64,000 bases of DNA, from positions 62,001 through 126,000 of the forward strand of contig NZ_PVNK01000108.1 in NCBI RefSeq assembly GCF_002994615.1, given 5' to 3'. Under the pieces are notes generated by a model. That model did no database searches, was not told the origin of the DNA, and saw only the letters and a program-made list of their open reading frames with translations. The stretch comes from Enhygromyxa salina (lineage in GTDB: Bacteria; Myxococcota_A; Polyangia; Nannocystales; Nannocystaceae). The translations under genes and the position numbers were made by a program. Position 1 is the first letter of the stretch; every line of letters begins with the position of its first letter. This document shows positions 45,465 to 54,043 of this stretch, one piece after another.

Positions 45465-46922
45465 TCAGAAGCCGCCGCCCTCGCCGTACTCGGGCGCGGG
45501 GTTCTCGAACCGGGTGTGCTTCTTCATGAAGGTCAGGTGGACCGTGCCGATCGGGCCGTTGCGCTGCTTGCCGATGATGACCTCGGCCTTGTTCTCGACC
45601 TCGCGCCGCTTCTCTTCGGGGCTGTCGGCGTTGAGGTAGCGCTCCTCGCGGTAGATGAACATGATCACGTCGGCGTCCTGCTCGATCGCGCCAGACTCGC
45701 GCAGATCCGAGAGCTGGGGGCGGTGATCGGCGCGCGAGTCGACGGCGCGGTTGAGCTGCGAGAGCGCGATCACGGGGACCTTGAGCTCCTTGGCGAGCGC
45801 CTTGAGCCCGCGAGAGATCTCGGAGATCTCCTGCTCGCGCGAGTCGTAGCGGGCCTTGCCGCCGCGCGCGAGCTGGAGGTAGTCGATCATGACCAGGCCG
45901 AGGCCCTTGTGGTTGGCGGACGGATCGTCGGGATCGGGGTCGGGGAAGATCGTCCGGTCGTCTCGCCAGCGGCGGGCGCGGGCCCGGACCTCGAGGATGC
46001 TCGGCGCGGCGGTGTCGTCGATGTACAGCGGCGCGTTGGAGATGCGGTCGGCGGCGGCGATCAGGCCGCGGAAGTCCTGCTCCATCATCCGGCCGCCGCG
46101 GCGCAGCTGGGCGTAGTCGACCTTGGCCTCGCTGCACAGCACGCGCTCGATCAGCTGGGTCGCGCCCATCTCGAGCGAGAAGAACAGGACCGGGAAGCGA
46201 CCGGGGCGCTGCTCGGGCGGCGCGTTGGTGTACTTCGCCGGCAGGATGCAGGCGTTTTGGGCCAGGTTGAGGGCGAACGCGGTCTTGCCCATCGAGGGGC
46301 GCGCCGCGATGATGATCAGATCGCTGGGCTGGAGGCCCGCGGTCATCTCGTCCATCTGGGTGAAGCCGGTCGAGACCCCGGTGATCGGGTCGGTCTGGCG
46401 CTGGCGCTCGGTGATGCCCTGGAAGACCTCGAGCATCAGCTCGCGCGAGCTTCGGTAGGTGCTCTTGCGCCCGCGCTCGTTGACCTTGAGGACCCGCTGC
46501 TCGGCCGTGTCGATGTAGGCCCGGGCGTCCTCGAGCTCCTCCATGCCCTCCTCGTAGATCTCGCGGGTCGTGACGACGAGGTTGCGGATCTGGGCGGCCT
46601 CGAGGATCAGCTCGGCGTGGGCCTTGATGTTGTGGGCGGTGGCGTAGCGGTCGAGGCGGGCGAGGCCCTCGATCCCGCCGACGAGCTCGAGCTCGCCGGT
46701 CCGACGAAGCTGGGCCTCGAGGGTGATCACGTCGATCGGCTCGCCGCGCTCCTCGAGCATCCGCATGCCGCGGAACACCGCCTGGGCTCGGGGCTGGTAG
46801 AAGTCGTCCTCGGTCACGTGCTCGAGCACGTCGTTGAGCGCCTCGCGGCCGCGCAACAAGATGCCGCCGAGGACTGCGTTCTCGGCTTCGGGGCGATGGG
46901 GGAGGGTGCGCTGTGAGGCCAT
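45465..46922 (-). CDS. dnaB: Replicative DNA helicase DnaB
   Basis: A 485-residue hexameric helicase from the ATG at 46922. The N-terminal helical domain starts PHRPEAENAVLGGILL. The RecA-like ATPase has Walker A ARPSMGKT at 208-215, a Walker B VMIDYLQLA, and later ALSQLNRAVDSR and DLRESGAIEQDADVIMF. Two acidic or Pro-rich insertions (about 225-245 and 320-345) lengthen it relative to E. coli DnaB. It loads at the replication fork with primase. Confidence 0.97.
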   Translation of the reverse strand: MASQRTLPHRPEAENAVLGGILLRGREALNDVLEHVTEDDFYQPRAQAVFRGMRMLEERGEPIDVITLEAQLRRTGELELVGGIEGLARLDRYATAHNIKAHAELILEAAQIRNLVVTTREIYEEGMEELEDARAYIDTAEQRVLKVNERGRKSTYRSSRELMLEVFQGITERQRQTDPITGVSTGFTQMDEMTAGLQPSDLIIIAARPSMGKTAFALNLAQNACILPAKYTNAPPEQRPGRFPVLFFSLEMGATQLIERVLCSEAKVDYAQLRRGGRMMEQDFRGLIAAADRISNAPLYIDDTAAPSILEVRARARRWRDDRTIFPDPDPDDPSANHKGLGLVMIDYLQLARGGKARYDSREQEISEISRGLKALAKELKVPVIALSQLNRAVDSRADHRPQLSDLRESGAIEQDADVIMFIYREERYLNADSPEEKRREVENKAEVIIGKQRNGPIGTVHLTFMKKHTRFENPAPEYGEGGGF

Positions 46923-47206
46923 GGCTGACCGGGGCTGACCGGGTCCGATAGAGTAGTCTGTGGGTCGCCGCGGGGGCAGCGGCAAAGCACAGGAGCTGGT
47001 GGGAGTTTGTCACTGGGGCCTCGAAGGCGGTGCTCTGTCCTGGATCATGGGGGTTCTATGCACGTAGCAGCTGTATGCCCCGGCATATGTGCAAGCTCTC
47101 AGAGTAAAGTCGCTGGCGCGAATGGCGCGATGTTTTCGTCAGGCGATCGGACATACGCGCGGCTGGCGATGGGCGCCGTGGCCCTCCCGTGATAGGTTCA
47201 CGCCGC

Positions 47207-48247
47207 ATGGCGCGAGTGCCCGAGAGGATCGGCCACTACGAAATCCAGGGCCTTCTGGGTAAGGGGGCGATGGGTGAGGTCTACGAAGGCCGCGACCCCA
47301 ACCTGGATCGTCGAGTGGCGCTCAAGGTTCTGGGCCGCAAGCACCAGGAGTCTTCGGAGTTCAAGGAGCGGTTCCTCCGCGAGGGCCGCTCGCTGGCGGC
47401 GATGAACCACGTCAACGTGGTTCAGGTCTACTTCATCGGCGAGTTCGAAGGCCGGCCCTTCCTGGCCATGGAGTTCCTCGACGGCGAGGACATCGGCGGG
47501 CTGATCAAGAAGAACGGCCCGCTGCATCCGGGCGACGCGGCCGAGGTCGTGCGCCAGTCGTCGGTCGGCTTGCTCGAGGCCAAGCGCGCCGGGGTCGTCC
47601 ACCGCGACGTCAAGCCCTCGAACCTGGTCGTGACCAAGGCCGGCGAGGTCAAGGTCACCGACTTCGGCCTGGCCAAGGCGCTGCAAGAAGACCTCTCGAT
47701 CACGGCGACCGGCGTGTTCGTCGGCACGCCCGACTACCTCGCGCCCGAGCAGGCCATGGGCGAAGACGTCGACTCGAGCGCCGACGTCTACGCGCTCGGC
47801 TGCTCGCTCTATCACATGTGCACGGGCAGCCCGCCGTTTCGCAAGGGCGGCGCCGACGACCACTACACCGCCGTGGTCCGTCGTCACCTCAAGGCCGAGC
47901 GCCCGGTGCTCAAGACCCAGATCGCCAACTTCGACGAGCCGCTGAGCGATCTGTGCCGCCGGATGATGAGCCGCCGGCCCGACGTCCGCCCAACCCTCGA
48001 GGAGCTGATCGAGCACCTCCCGGCCATTACGGCGAGGATCGGCGGGCAGATCCCGCCGCGCCACGCCGCGGTCGAGATCGCGACCGAGGTCCCGTCGGCG
48101 GCGCCCGAGCCCGCGGCGTCGAACGTCGAGGATGCCCGGGGCGAGGCCGCGGCCGCCAGCAAGAAGACCTGGGCGATCGCAATCGTGATCGGGATCGTGA
48201 TCGGCGTGGTCGTCTCGCTGATCACGATGATGATGGTGAGCAAGTGA
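47207..48247 (+). CDS. Membrane Ser/Thr protein kinase (PknB-like)
   Basis: A 346-residue Hanks-type kinase. The glycine loop is GLLGKGAMGEV at 15-25, the ATP lysine is Lys40, the catalytic loop HRDVKPSN starts at 132 (Asp134), DFG is at 152-154, and GTPDYLAPEQ is the activation-segment end. A Pro/Ala-rich linker leads to a C-terminal membrane helix (AIAIVIGIVIGVVVSLITMM) and a three-residue tail, so there is no extracellular sensor. The ATG at 47207 is chosen because the kinase starts soon after it. It is divergent from dnaB and followed by the aldehyde-dehydrogenase-like gene after 34 bp. Confidence 0.94.
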   Translation: MARVPERIGHYEIQGLLGKGAMGEVYEGRDPNLDRRVALKVLGRKHQESSEFKERFLREGRSLAAMNHVNVVQVYFIGEFEGRPFLAMEFLDGEDIGGLIKKNGPLHPGDAAEVVRQSSVGLLEAKRAGVVHRDVKPSNLVVTKAGEVKVTDFGLAKALQEDLSITATGVFVGTPDYLAPEQAMGEDVDSSADVYALGCSLYHMCTGSPPFRKGGADDHYTAVVRRHLKAERPVLKTQIANFDEPLSDLCRRMMSRRPDVRPTLEELIEHLPAITARIGGQIPPRHAAVEIATEVPSAAPEPAASNVEDARGEAAAASKKTWAIAIVIGIVIGVVVSLITMMMVSK

Positions 48248-48281
48248 AGATCGAGCTCGACCGGGGGCTCGCGCCGTAGCG

Positions 48282-49367
48282 ATGCCGAGTGACACGGTTG
48301 GCGCCGGGGCTGTTTCGCCGGGCCAGATCGCCGCGGCCGCGACCGCGCTGATGCCCGAGTTGTTCGAGGAGATCGCCCTCGCGGCCGACAGCCTGGCCGA
48401 CGATCTCGCCGAGCGCCTGGGCATGGTCGCGTGGGAGCGCGAAGAGCAGATTGGGGCGGCGCAGCGCCGACTGATCGAGCTCCGCGCGCGCCGCTTTCAT
48501 CGCTTTGGCGGCGACCCGGCCCTGGTTCGGGAGCTCCGCGAGCAGCCGCTCGAGGCGCTCGAGCTGGCCTGGCGAGCGCTGCGGCGGGGTCGTCGAGTCC
48601 ACGTCGAGTCCGAGGTCGGGGCGTGCCCGGGCGTGTTTCGTCTCCTGCGCAACATGTCGGATCGCCTCGAGCCCGGGGTCCTGACGGTCTCGGCGCCGGG
48701 GATCCTCGATCACGCCCACGCGGATTGGCAGGCGATCGGCGTCCGGCGACGCAGCGAGCGGGTCGCGTTGGTCCAGGCCGACGCCGACCGCGAGCTCGCG
48801 GCCTACGTGCTCGCGCGGGGCTGCCTGCGCCGAACCGGCTTCGACCCTCGCGTGGTTCACCGCGTGATCGTGGTCGGCCGGAGCGAGCGGCTCGAGCGGA
48901 CTCTGCGACGGCTGTGGATCGGCGCCCGCATGGGTCCCGTCGATGACGAGCACGCCTTCGCCGGCCCCGTCGACGAGCCCCGGGCCGAGCGCTTCTTGGC
49001 CGTCGAAGCGGCCTGGCGCGCCCGCGAGCAGGTGACCACCTTGTGCCCGGGCGGCCGCCTCGAGCGGGCCGACGCCCTCGGCCAGTGCTTCTTGGCCCCC
49101 GCGCTGTTCCGCGTCCCGAGCCCAGCCCAGGGGGGCGAGCTCCCGACAGGCGACCCCGAGCCCTGCGGCCCGATGCTCATCGTCTACCCGGCCCGGACCT
49201 CGGCCGAGGGCGAGGCGCTGCTCGATCACTTCGCCCCCCGCAACCAGGGCCGCCTTCGCTTCGGCGAAAAACCCCGCGACCTGAGCCTGCGCTCGATCGA
49301 CGGCCAGATCCATGGCGCCCTCCTCGTCGAGCGCCTGCCCCCCGGGCTCCCCGAGCCGCGGCCCTAG
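48282..49367 (+). CDS. Degenerate aldehyde-dehydrogenase-like protein
   Basis: A 361-residue protein that reads like the second half of an ALDH. VALVQADADRELAAYVLARG fits the family's D-A-D-L-D...G-x-F segment, and GQCFLAPALFRV and GPMLIVYP fit the later F-V-A-P-T and G-P-V-L-x-V-Y-P strands. At the position of the catalytic Cys (G-Q-x-C) it has Phe-Asp-Pro (Pro189), and no L-E-L-G-G-K motif is present, so it is probably not an active dehydrogenase. My alignment is by eye. Its stop codon TAG lies inside the palindromic element at 49362-49401. It may be cotranscribed with the kinase upstream. Confidence 0.6.
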   Translation: MPSDTVGAGAVSPGQIAAAATALMPELFEEIALAADSLADDLAERLGMVAWEREEQIGAAQRRLIELRARRFHRFGGDPALVRELREQPLEALELAWRALRRGRRVHVESEVGACPGVFRLLRNMSDRLEPGVLTVSAPGILDHAHADWQAIGVRRRSERVALVQADADRELAAYVLARGCLRRTGFDPRVVHRVIVVGRSERLERTLRRLWIGARMGPVDDEHAFAGPVDEPRAERFLAVEAAWRAREQVTTLCPGGRLERADALGQCFLAPALFRVPSPAQGGELPTGDPEPCGPMLIVYPARTSAEGEALLDHFAPRNQGRLRFGEKPRDLSLRSIDGQIHGALLVERLPPGLPEPRP

Positions 49368-49401
49368 CAGCCCGGGGTGCAAGCACCCCGGGCTGCTAGG
49401 G
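49362..49401. repeat. Dispersed palindromic element, perfect 19-bp hairpin
   Basis: CCCTAGCAGCCCGGGGTGC, then AA, then its exact complement. The stop TAG of the gene to the left is part of the left arm. It lies between convergent genes and could stop transcription from both sides, but no U-run follows. Confidence 0.88.
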
Positions 49402-49429
49402 GGCTGGCTGTTCTTGACCCCCACAGGCG

Positions 49430-50869
49430 TCAGCGACGCTGCCGCGACCCGAGCCTCGTGACCAGCTCGTAGATCGCGTAGATCGCGAGGGGCACCGCGA
49501 GGCCCGGGAGCAGCTTGAACACATCGTCGGCCAGGCTCGACGCGCCCCACGAGAACACGGTCAGCACGCCAGCCGCCATCATCACCAGCGCGACCGGAGC
49601 CGAGGGCACGCGGCCCATGACCCGCAAGATCAACAGCGGGCCGAGGCTCGCCCCGAGCGCCGACCAGGCCCCGAGCACCAGGGCGAACACGCCGTCGCTG
49701 GCCGACAGCGCGATGGTCAGCGCCAAGGCTGTGACCGCGAGCGTGGCCAGCTTGGACGCCGGATAGGAGTCGCGCAGCGTTGGCGCGATGTCCTGGGTGA
49801 CGGCCGCCGAGCACGCGAGGATCTGCGAGTCTGCGGTCGACATGGTCGCCGAGAAGATCCCGGCCAGCATCAGGCCGACGAGGACCTCGGGCATCAGCGC
49901 GAGCGTCAGCCGCGGGAGGGCGCTCTCGGCCGCCTGGGCCAGGCCATCGGGCGCCGCGCCGACGAGCAAGTCGGGCAGCAGGACCCGGGCGTAGAGCCCG
50001 GCGCCGACCGCCGCGACGCTGAAGGGGACGAACCACAGATAGTAGATCCTCCGCGCCCGCGGGATCTCTTCGGCAGACGAGATCGCCATGCTGCGGATCA
50101 AGATGTGCGGCTGACCGACGGCGCCGAGACCCCCGGCGACGAAGCCCAGGAAGTAGAGCCCGAGCCCGAAGCGGAGCTCGGCCGGTCGCCAGCGGACGAG
50201 GGGCGGATCGATGGCCTCGAGGCTTGCGAACAGCTGGGGCGGCCCGCCGGCCCGGTTCATCGCGAGCGCGAGCAGCAAGGCCATCGAGGCCAGCATCACG
50301 ATCGACTGGGCCGCGTCGGTCCAGATCGAGGCTCGGAGGCCGCCGGAGAAGCAGTAGAGCGCGACGATCACCGCCCCGATACTCGCGCCGAGGCGCAGGT
50401 CCCAGCCGAACAGCACGTTCAAGGCGGTGCTCCCGGCCGCGAGCTGGGCGGCTGCGTAGCCGCCCAGAAACAGGAAGGTCAGCGCGCCCGTGACGACCAC
50501 GGTCGGGCGCACGACCGAGCCGTTGTCGCGGGTCCCGAGCAGGGCCGGGACCGAGGCGAGCTCGAGCCGACCCGAGAGCGCGCGGACCCGGCCGTGCACC
50601 CACATCCAGACCACGAGGTCGCCGAGGATCCAGCCGAGCTGCAGCCACACCGCCTGGACGCCGAAGCGGTAGGTGAAGCCCAACAGGCCGATGAACATGA
50701 AGCCGCTGTTGTTGGTCGCGACGCTCGACAGCGCCGTCAGCCACGGGCTCACGCTGCGCCCGGCGATCAGGTAGTCGGTGCTCGTCGGTTGCCGGCGCCG
50801 AGCCGAGAGCAGGCCGATCAGCGTGAACGCCAGCAGGCACAGCCCGAAGCTCGCGATGATCGTGGTCAT
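49430..50869 (-). CDS. Sodium:solute symporter (SSS family, PutP-like)
   Basis: A 479-residue transporter with about 13 membrane segments and SSS-family motifs (TDYLIAGRSVSPWLTALSSV near the N-terminus, GQPHILIRSMAI and FSATMSTADSQIL in the middle). Family members take up proline, betaine or other solutes with sodium. Its ATG overlaps the stop of ectD by 4 bp, which ties it to osmoprotection; ectoine or proline uptake is the likely role. Confidence 0.92.
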   Translation of the reverse strand: MTTIIASFGLCLLAFTLIGLLSARRRQPTSTDYLIAGRSVSPWLTALSSVATNNSGFMFIGLLGFTYRFGVQAVWLQLGWILGDLVVWMWVHGRVRALSGRLELASVPALLGTRDNGSVVRPTVVVTGALTFLFLGGYAAAQLAAGSTALNVLFGWDLRLGASIGAVIVALYCFSGGLRASIWTDAAQSIVMLASMALLLALAMNRAGGPPQLFASLEAIDPPLVRWRPAELRFGLGLYFLGFVAGGLGAVGQPHILIRSMAISSAEEIPRARRIYYLWFVPFSVAAVGAGLYARVLLPDLLVGAAPDGLAQAAESALPRLTLALMPEVLVGLMLAGIFSATMSTADSQILACSAAVTQDIAPTLRDSYPASKLATLAVTALALTIALSASDGVFALVLGAWSALGASLGPLLILRVMGRVPSAPVALVMMAAGVLTVFSWGASSLADDVFKLLPGLAVPLAIYAIYELVTRLGSRQRR

Positions 50870-51762
50870 CGGCGCGCGATCGAGGCTGCCTCGCGCTCGG
50901 CCAGAAACTCGGGCCGCGGCGGCAGGCCGCAGTAGGGCGCGCGCAGCCGATTCTCGACGCTGTTGTAGACCAAGAACACGTTGTGGCGGGGGAAGGGCGA
51001 GAGGTTGCCGGTCGAGCCGTGCATGGTGTTGGAGTCGAAGAACACGACCGTGCCCGCGGGCCCCGTGGCCTCGACGATCTCGCCGGCCTCGGCGAGCGAG
51101 GTCAGGGCCTGGGGGTCAGGCACGCCGTAGCGCTGGGCCACGAGCGACTGCTTGTAATGGTTGGCTGGGGTCTCGCCAGCGCAGCGGACGTAGCGGCGGT
51201 GCGAGCCGGAGATCAGCATCAGCGGCCCGTTGATCGAGCTGTTGTCGGTCAGCAGGACCGAGGCGCTCATGGCCCGCATCTGGGCCATGCCGTCCTCCAT
51301 GTGCCAGGTCTCGAAGTCCGAGTGCCAGTAGAACTCGCGGCCTTCGAAGCCGGGCTTGAAGTTGATGCGCGACTGGTGGATGTAGACCTCGCTGGCGAGG
51401 ATCTGGCGGGCGACGTCGGCGAGGCGCGGATCGGCGGCGAGCTGGGCGAAGATCGCCCCATCGCCATGAAGATCGCGATGAACCCGGAAGATCGAGCGGA
51501 TCGCCCCGCTGTCGGGCTCGGTGATCACGTCGTCGCGGGCGCGCAGGCCCGGTCGCGCGCGCAGCTGGGCGGCTCGCTCGCGCAGGGCCTCGACTTCGTC
51601 GGCGCCGAGCAGCTCGGGCCAGACCAAGAAGCCCTGGGCGCGGAAGCTGTCGAGCTGCTCGGAGGACAGCGGCCCGGGCCGCTGACCCCAGCAGATCGGG
51701 TCGCTTCGCTCGATGATCTCCCACCCGTGACCGCGCGAGCGGTAGGGATCGCTTGCTGTCAT
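50866..51762 (-). CDS. ectD: Ectoine hydroxylase
   Basis: A 298-residue Fe(II)/2-oxoglutarate dioxygenase that converts ectoine to 5-hydroxyectoine. The conserved EctD stretch FYWHSDFETWHMEDGMAQMR holds the iron-binding His and Asp (H-x-D), and the second His is in DSNTMHGSTGN. RSIFRVHRD and the substrate segment SRINFKPGFEG are also present. It follows ectC after 39 bp and overlaps the symporter gene by 4 bp. Confidence 0.97.
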   Translation of the reverse strand: MTASDPYRSRGHGWEIIERSDPICWGQRPGPLSSEQLDSFRAQGFLVWPELLGADEVEALRERAAQLRARPGLRARDDVITEPDSGAIRSIFRVHRDLHGDGAIFAQLAADPRLADVARQILASEVYIHQSRINFKPGFEGREFYWHSDFETWHMEDGMAQMRAMSASVLLTDNSSINGPLMLISGSHRRYVRCAGETPANHYKQSLVAQRYGVPDPQALTSLAEAGEIVEATGPAGTVVFFDSNTMHGSTGNLSPFPRHNVFLVYNSVENRLRAPYCGLPPRPEFLAEREAASIARR

Positions 51763-51801
51763 GACGGGGTCGCTCCGGGTCTGGACTTCAACCGTGGGAT
51801 C

Positions 51802-52182
51802 TCAGTCGATCAGGGGATACGCGCCGGTCGCGTCGTGGACCTCGGGTCCGGCGAGCGGCGGGTTGAACACGCAGACCATGCGCAGCTGGGTTCGGGCCTC
51901 GAGCAGGTGCTTGTCGTGTTGATCGAGGGCGTAGACCGTGCCGGGCTCGATCTTGATGACCTCGCCGCTGCCGACGACCGTGACCGTACCCTCGCCCTCG
52001 ATGCAGTAGACCGACTCGAGGTGGTTGGCGTAGTGCATCTCGGTCCGGGTCCCGGCCTTGATCAGCGTATCGTGGAGCGAGAAGCCCATGCCCTCGTCGC
52101 GCAGCAGCAGCCGGCGGCTGATCCAGGTCTCGCCCGAGACCACCCGGTCGTCGGGGAGCTCGTTCAGGCGACGGACGATCAT
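51802..52182 (-). CDS. ectC: Ectoine synthase
   Basis: A 126-residue cupin that closes N-gamma-acetyl-diaminobutyrate to ectoine. It starts MIVRRLNELP and shows the family's GMGFSLHDTLIKAGTRTEMH, VYCIEGEGTV and YALDQHDKHLL segments, with the cupin metal ligands Glu, Tyr and His. The length is typical (about 130). It overlaps ectB by 4 bp. Confidence 0.97.
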   Translation of the reverse strand: MIVRRLNELPDDRVVSGETWISRRLLLRDEGMGFSLHDTLIKAGTRTEMHYANHLESVYCIEGEGTVTVVGSGEVIKIEPGTVYALDQHDKHLLEARTQLRMVCVFNPPLAGPEVHDATGAYPLID

Positions 52183-53513
52183 GGTTGGACCGCCAGTTCG
52201 GGCTTGGGCTGCTCGACCCGCCGCCGCTCGCGGTCGGGCTTGCGCTTGGATGTGCGCCCGTCGCCCCGGGCGATGGCGGACGCGACGACCTCGCCAATGA
52301 TGTCGAGGCCGCGCTCGAGCTCGGCCTCGGTGATCGTCAGCGGCGGCAGCAGCTTGAGGACCTCGTCGTGGGCGCCGGAGGTCTCGATCAGGAGCCCGCG
52401 CCCGAAGGCCTCGCGCGACGCGAGGCCGGCCACGGCCGCGCGCGAGCCGAAGTCGAGGCCCCAGATCAGCCCGCGGCCACGGACCTCAGCGTCGAAGCGC
52501 TCGGCGATCGCACCGAGTCGCTGGCGAACCAGCTCGGCCTTGCGATCGACCGCTCGCGTCAACGCGTCGTCTCGCCAATAGCGGTCGAGGGCGGCTGTCG
52601 CTGTCACGAACGCGAGGTTGTTGCCGCGGAAGGTGCCGTTGTGCTCGCCGGGCTTCCACACGTCGAGCTGCGGGCGAAACAAGGTCAGCGCGAAGGGCAG
52701 GCCATAGCCCGAGAGCGACTTCGACAGGCACACGATGTCGGGCTCGACGCCGAGGGTCTCGAAGCTGAAGAAGGGCCCGGTCCGTCCGCAGCCGACCTGC
52801 ACGTCATCGATGATCAGCAGGGCCGCGTGGCGGTGAGCGAGGTCCGCGAGCCGCCGGAGCCACGCGGGCGAGGCGAGGTTGACCCCACCCTCACCCTGGA
52901 CGGTCTCGACGATGAAGGCCGCCGGGGCGTCGACGCCGCTCGAGGGGTCGTCGAGCAGGCGCTCGACGTAGTCGAGGGTGTCGACGTCTTCGCCGAGGTA
53001 GCCGTCGAAGGGCATGCGGTCGACGCCGCCGAGGGCCAGGCCTGCGCCGTGGCGCTTGCCCGCGTTGCCGGTCGTCGCGAGCGAGCCCAGCGTCATGCCG
53101 TGGAAGCCCCGGGTGAAGGACGCGACCTTGGCTCGACCGGTGACCTTGCGCGCCAGCTTGAGCGCCGCCTCGACCGAGTTGGTCCCGGTCGGGCCGGGGA
53201 ACATCGTCTTGTAGTCGAGGTCGCGCGGCCCGAGCACGAGCGCGGCGAAGCGCTCGAGGAAGTTGCACTTGGCCTCGGTCGCCATGTCGAGGCTGTGGGT
53301 CACGCCGCCAGCTTCGATGTAGTTGAGCAGCGGGGCCTGGAGGTGGCGGTTGTTGTGGCCGTAGTTGAGCGCGCCAGCGCCAGCGAAGAAGTCGAGGTAG
53401 GCCCGGCCTTGGCGGTCGAAGAGCTCACTGCCCTCGGCCCGGGCGAACACCTTGGGGAACGAGCGGCTGTAGCTGCGGACCTCCGACTCTAGGGTTTCGA
53501 TGGTTCGATTCAT
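52179..53513 (-). CDS. ectB: Diaminobutyrate-2-oxoglutarate transaminase
   Basis: A 444-residue PLP aminotransferase making L-2,4-diaminobutyrate from aspartate semialdehyde, the first committed ectoine step. Motifs: FLDFFAGAGALNYGHNN-like start, PGPTGTNSVEAALKLARK, DDVQVGCGRTG, and the PLP lysine in SKSLSGYG. The ATG at 53513 gives the usual start (MNRTIETLESEVRSYSRSFP) and overlaps ectA by 4 bp. Confidence 0.97.
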   Translation of the reverse strand: MNRTIETLESEVRSYSRSFPKVFARAEGSELFDRQGRAYLDFFAGAGALNYGHNNRHLQAPLLNYIEAGGVTHSLDMATEAKCNFLERFAALVLGPRDLDYKTMFPGPTGTNSVEAALKLARKVTGRAKVASFTRGFHGMTLGSLATTGNAGKRHGAGLALGGVDRMPFDGYLGEDVDTLDYVERLLDDPSSGVDAPAAFIVETVQGEGGVNLASPAWLRRLADLAHRHAALLIIDDVQVGCGRTGPFFSFETLGVEPDIVCLSKSLSGYGLPFALTLFRPQLDVWKPGEHNGTFRGNNLAFVTATAALDRYWRDDALTRAVDRKAELVRQRLGAIAERFDAEVRGRGLIWGLDFGSRAAVAGLASREAFGRGLLIETSGAHDEVLKLLPPLTITEAELERGLDIIGEVVASAIARGDGRTSKRKPDRERRRVEQPKPELAVQP

Positions 53514-54043
53514 GGTGTCGTCTGCTTTCGTAGGGGACCAATGCGGTAGAGCGGCTCGGGCTCGTGCTCGAGCGGACCGAAGTCGGCGGACTCGAAGCCT
53601 GGCGCGCGCTCGCAGGCGACGCCGCGCTCGCGGGCGAAGCCGAGAAACAGGCGCGCCGAGGCCTGGTTGGAGGTTCCGACGGTGGCCTCGAGGAAGGTCG
53701 CGTCTGCGGCGTCCGGGAGCTCGACGAGTTGGTGGAGCAGGCGCTTGCCGAGGCCCGCGCCGCGGGCGTCCGCGCGCACGCCGATCTGCCACACGAACAC
53801 CGCCTCGGGCCGCGTCGGCGGGCGGTAGCCCAGCGCGAAGCCGACCAGCTCGCCGTCGCGCTCGGCGACCACACAGGTGCCGGCGAAGTGCGTGGACAGC
53901 AGCAGGTAGGCGTAGCAGGTGTTGGGCTCGAGCACGCCCGATTCGCGGACCAGGGCCCAGATCGCCGCGCCGTCTGCGACCCTCGGCCGGCGCAGGGAGA
54001 GCTCGCTCGCGGAGCCCGAGCTGGTTTGGGCGGTGGCGCTCAT
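53510..54043 (-). CDS. ectA: Diaminobutyrate acetyltransferase
   Basis: A 177-residue GNAT enzyme that acetylates L-2,4-diaminobutyrate at N-gamma. The family lead LRRPRVADGAAIWALVRESG followed by VLEPNTCYAYLLL is clear, as is the acetyl-CoA loop IGVRADARGAGLGKRLL. It overlaps ask by 4 bp and ectB by 4 bp. Confidence 0.96.
   Translation of the reverse strand: MSATAQTSSGSASELSLRRPRVADGAAIWALVRESGVLEPNTCYAYLLLSTHFAGTCVVAERDGELVGFALGYRPPTRPEAVFVWQIGVRADARGAGLGKRLLHQLVELPDAADATFLEATVGTSNQASARLFLGFARERGVACERAPGFESADFGPLEHEPEPLYRIGPLRKQTTP

Noticed and set aside
48222..50840. Long minus frame spanning the ALDH-like and symporter genes
   Set aside because: Low-complexity Arg/Pro/Ala translation that crosses the convergent gene junction and hairpin; the symporter is clear in another frame.
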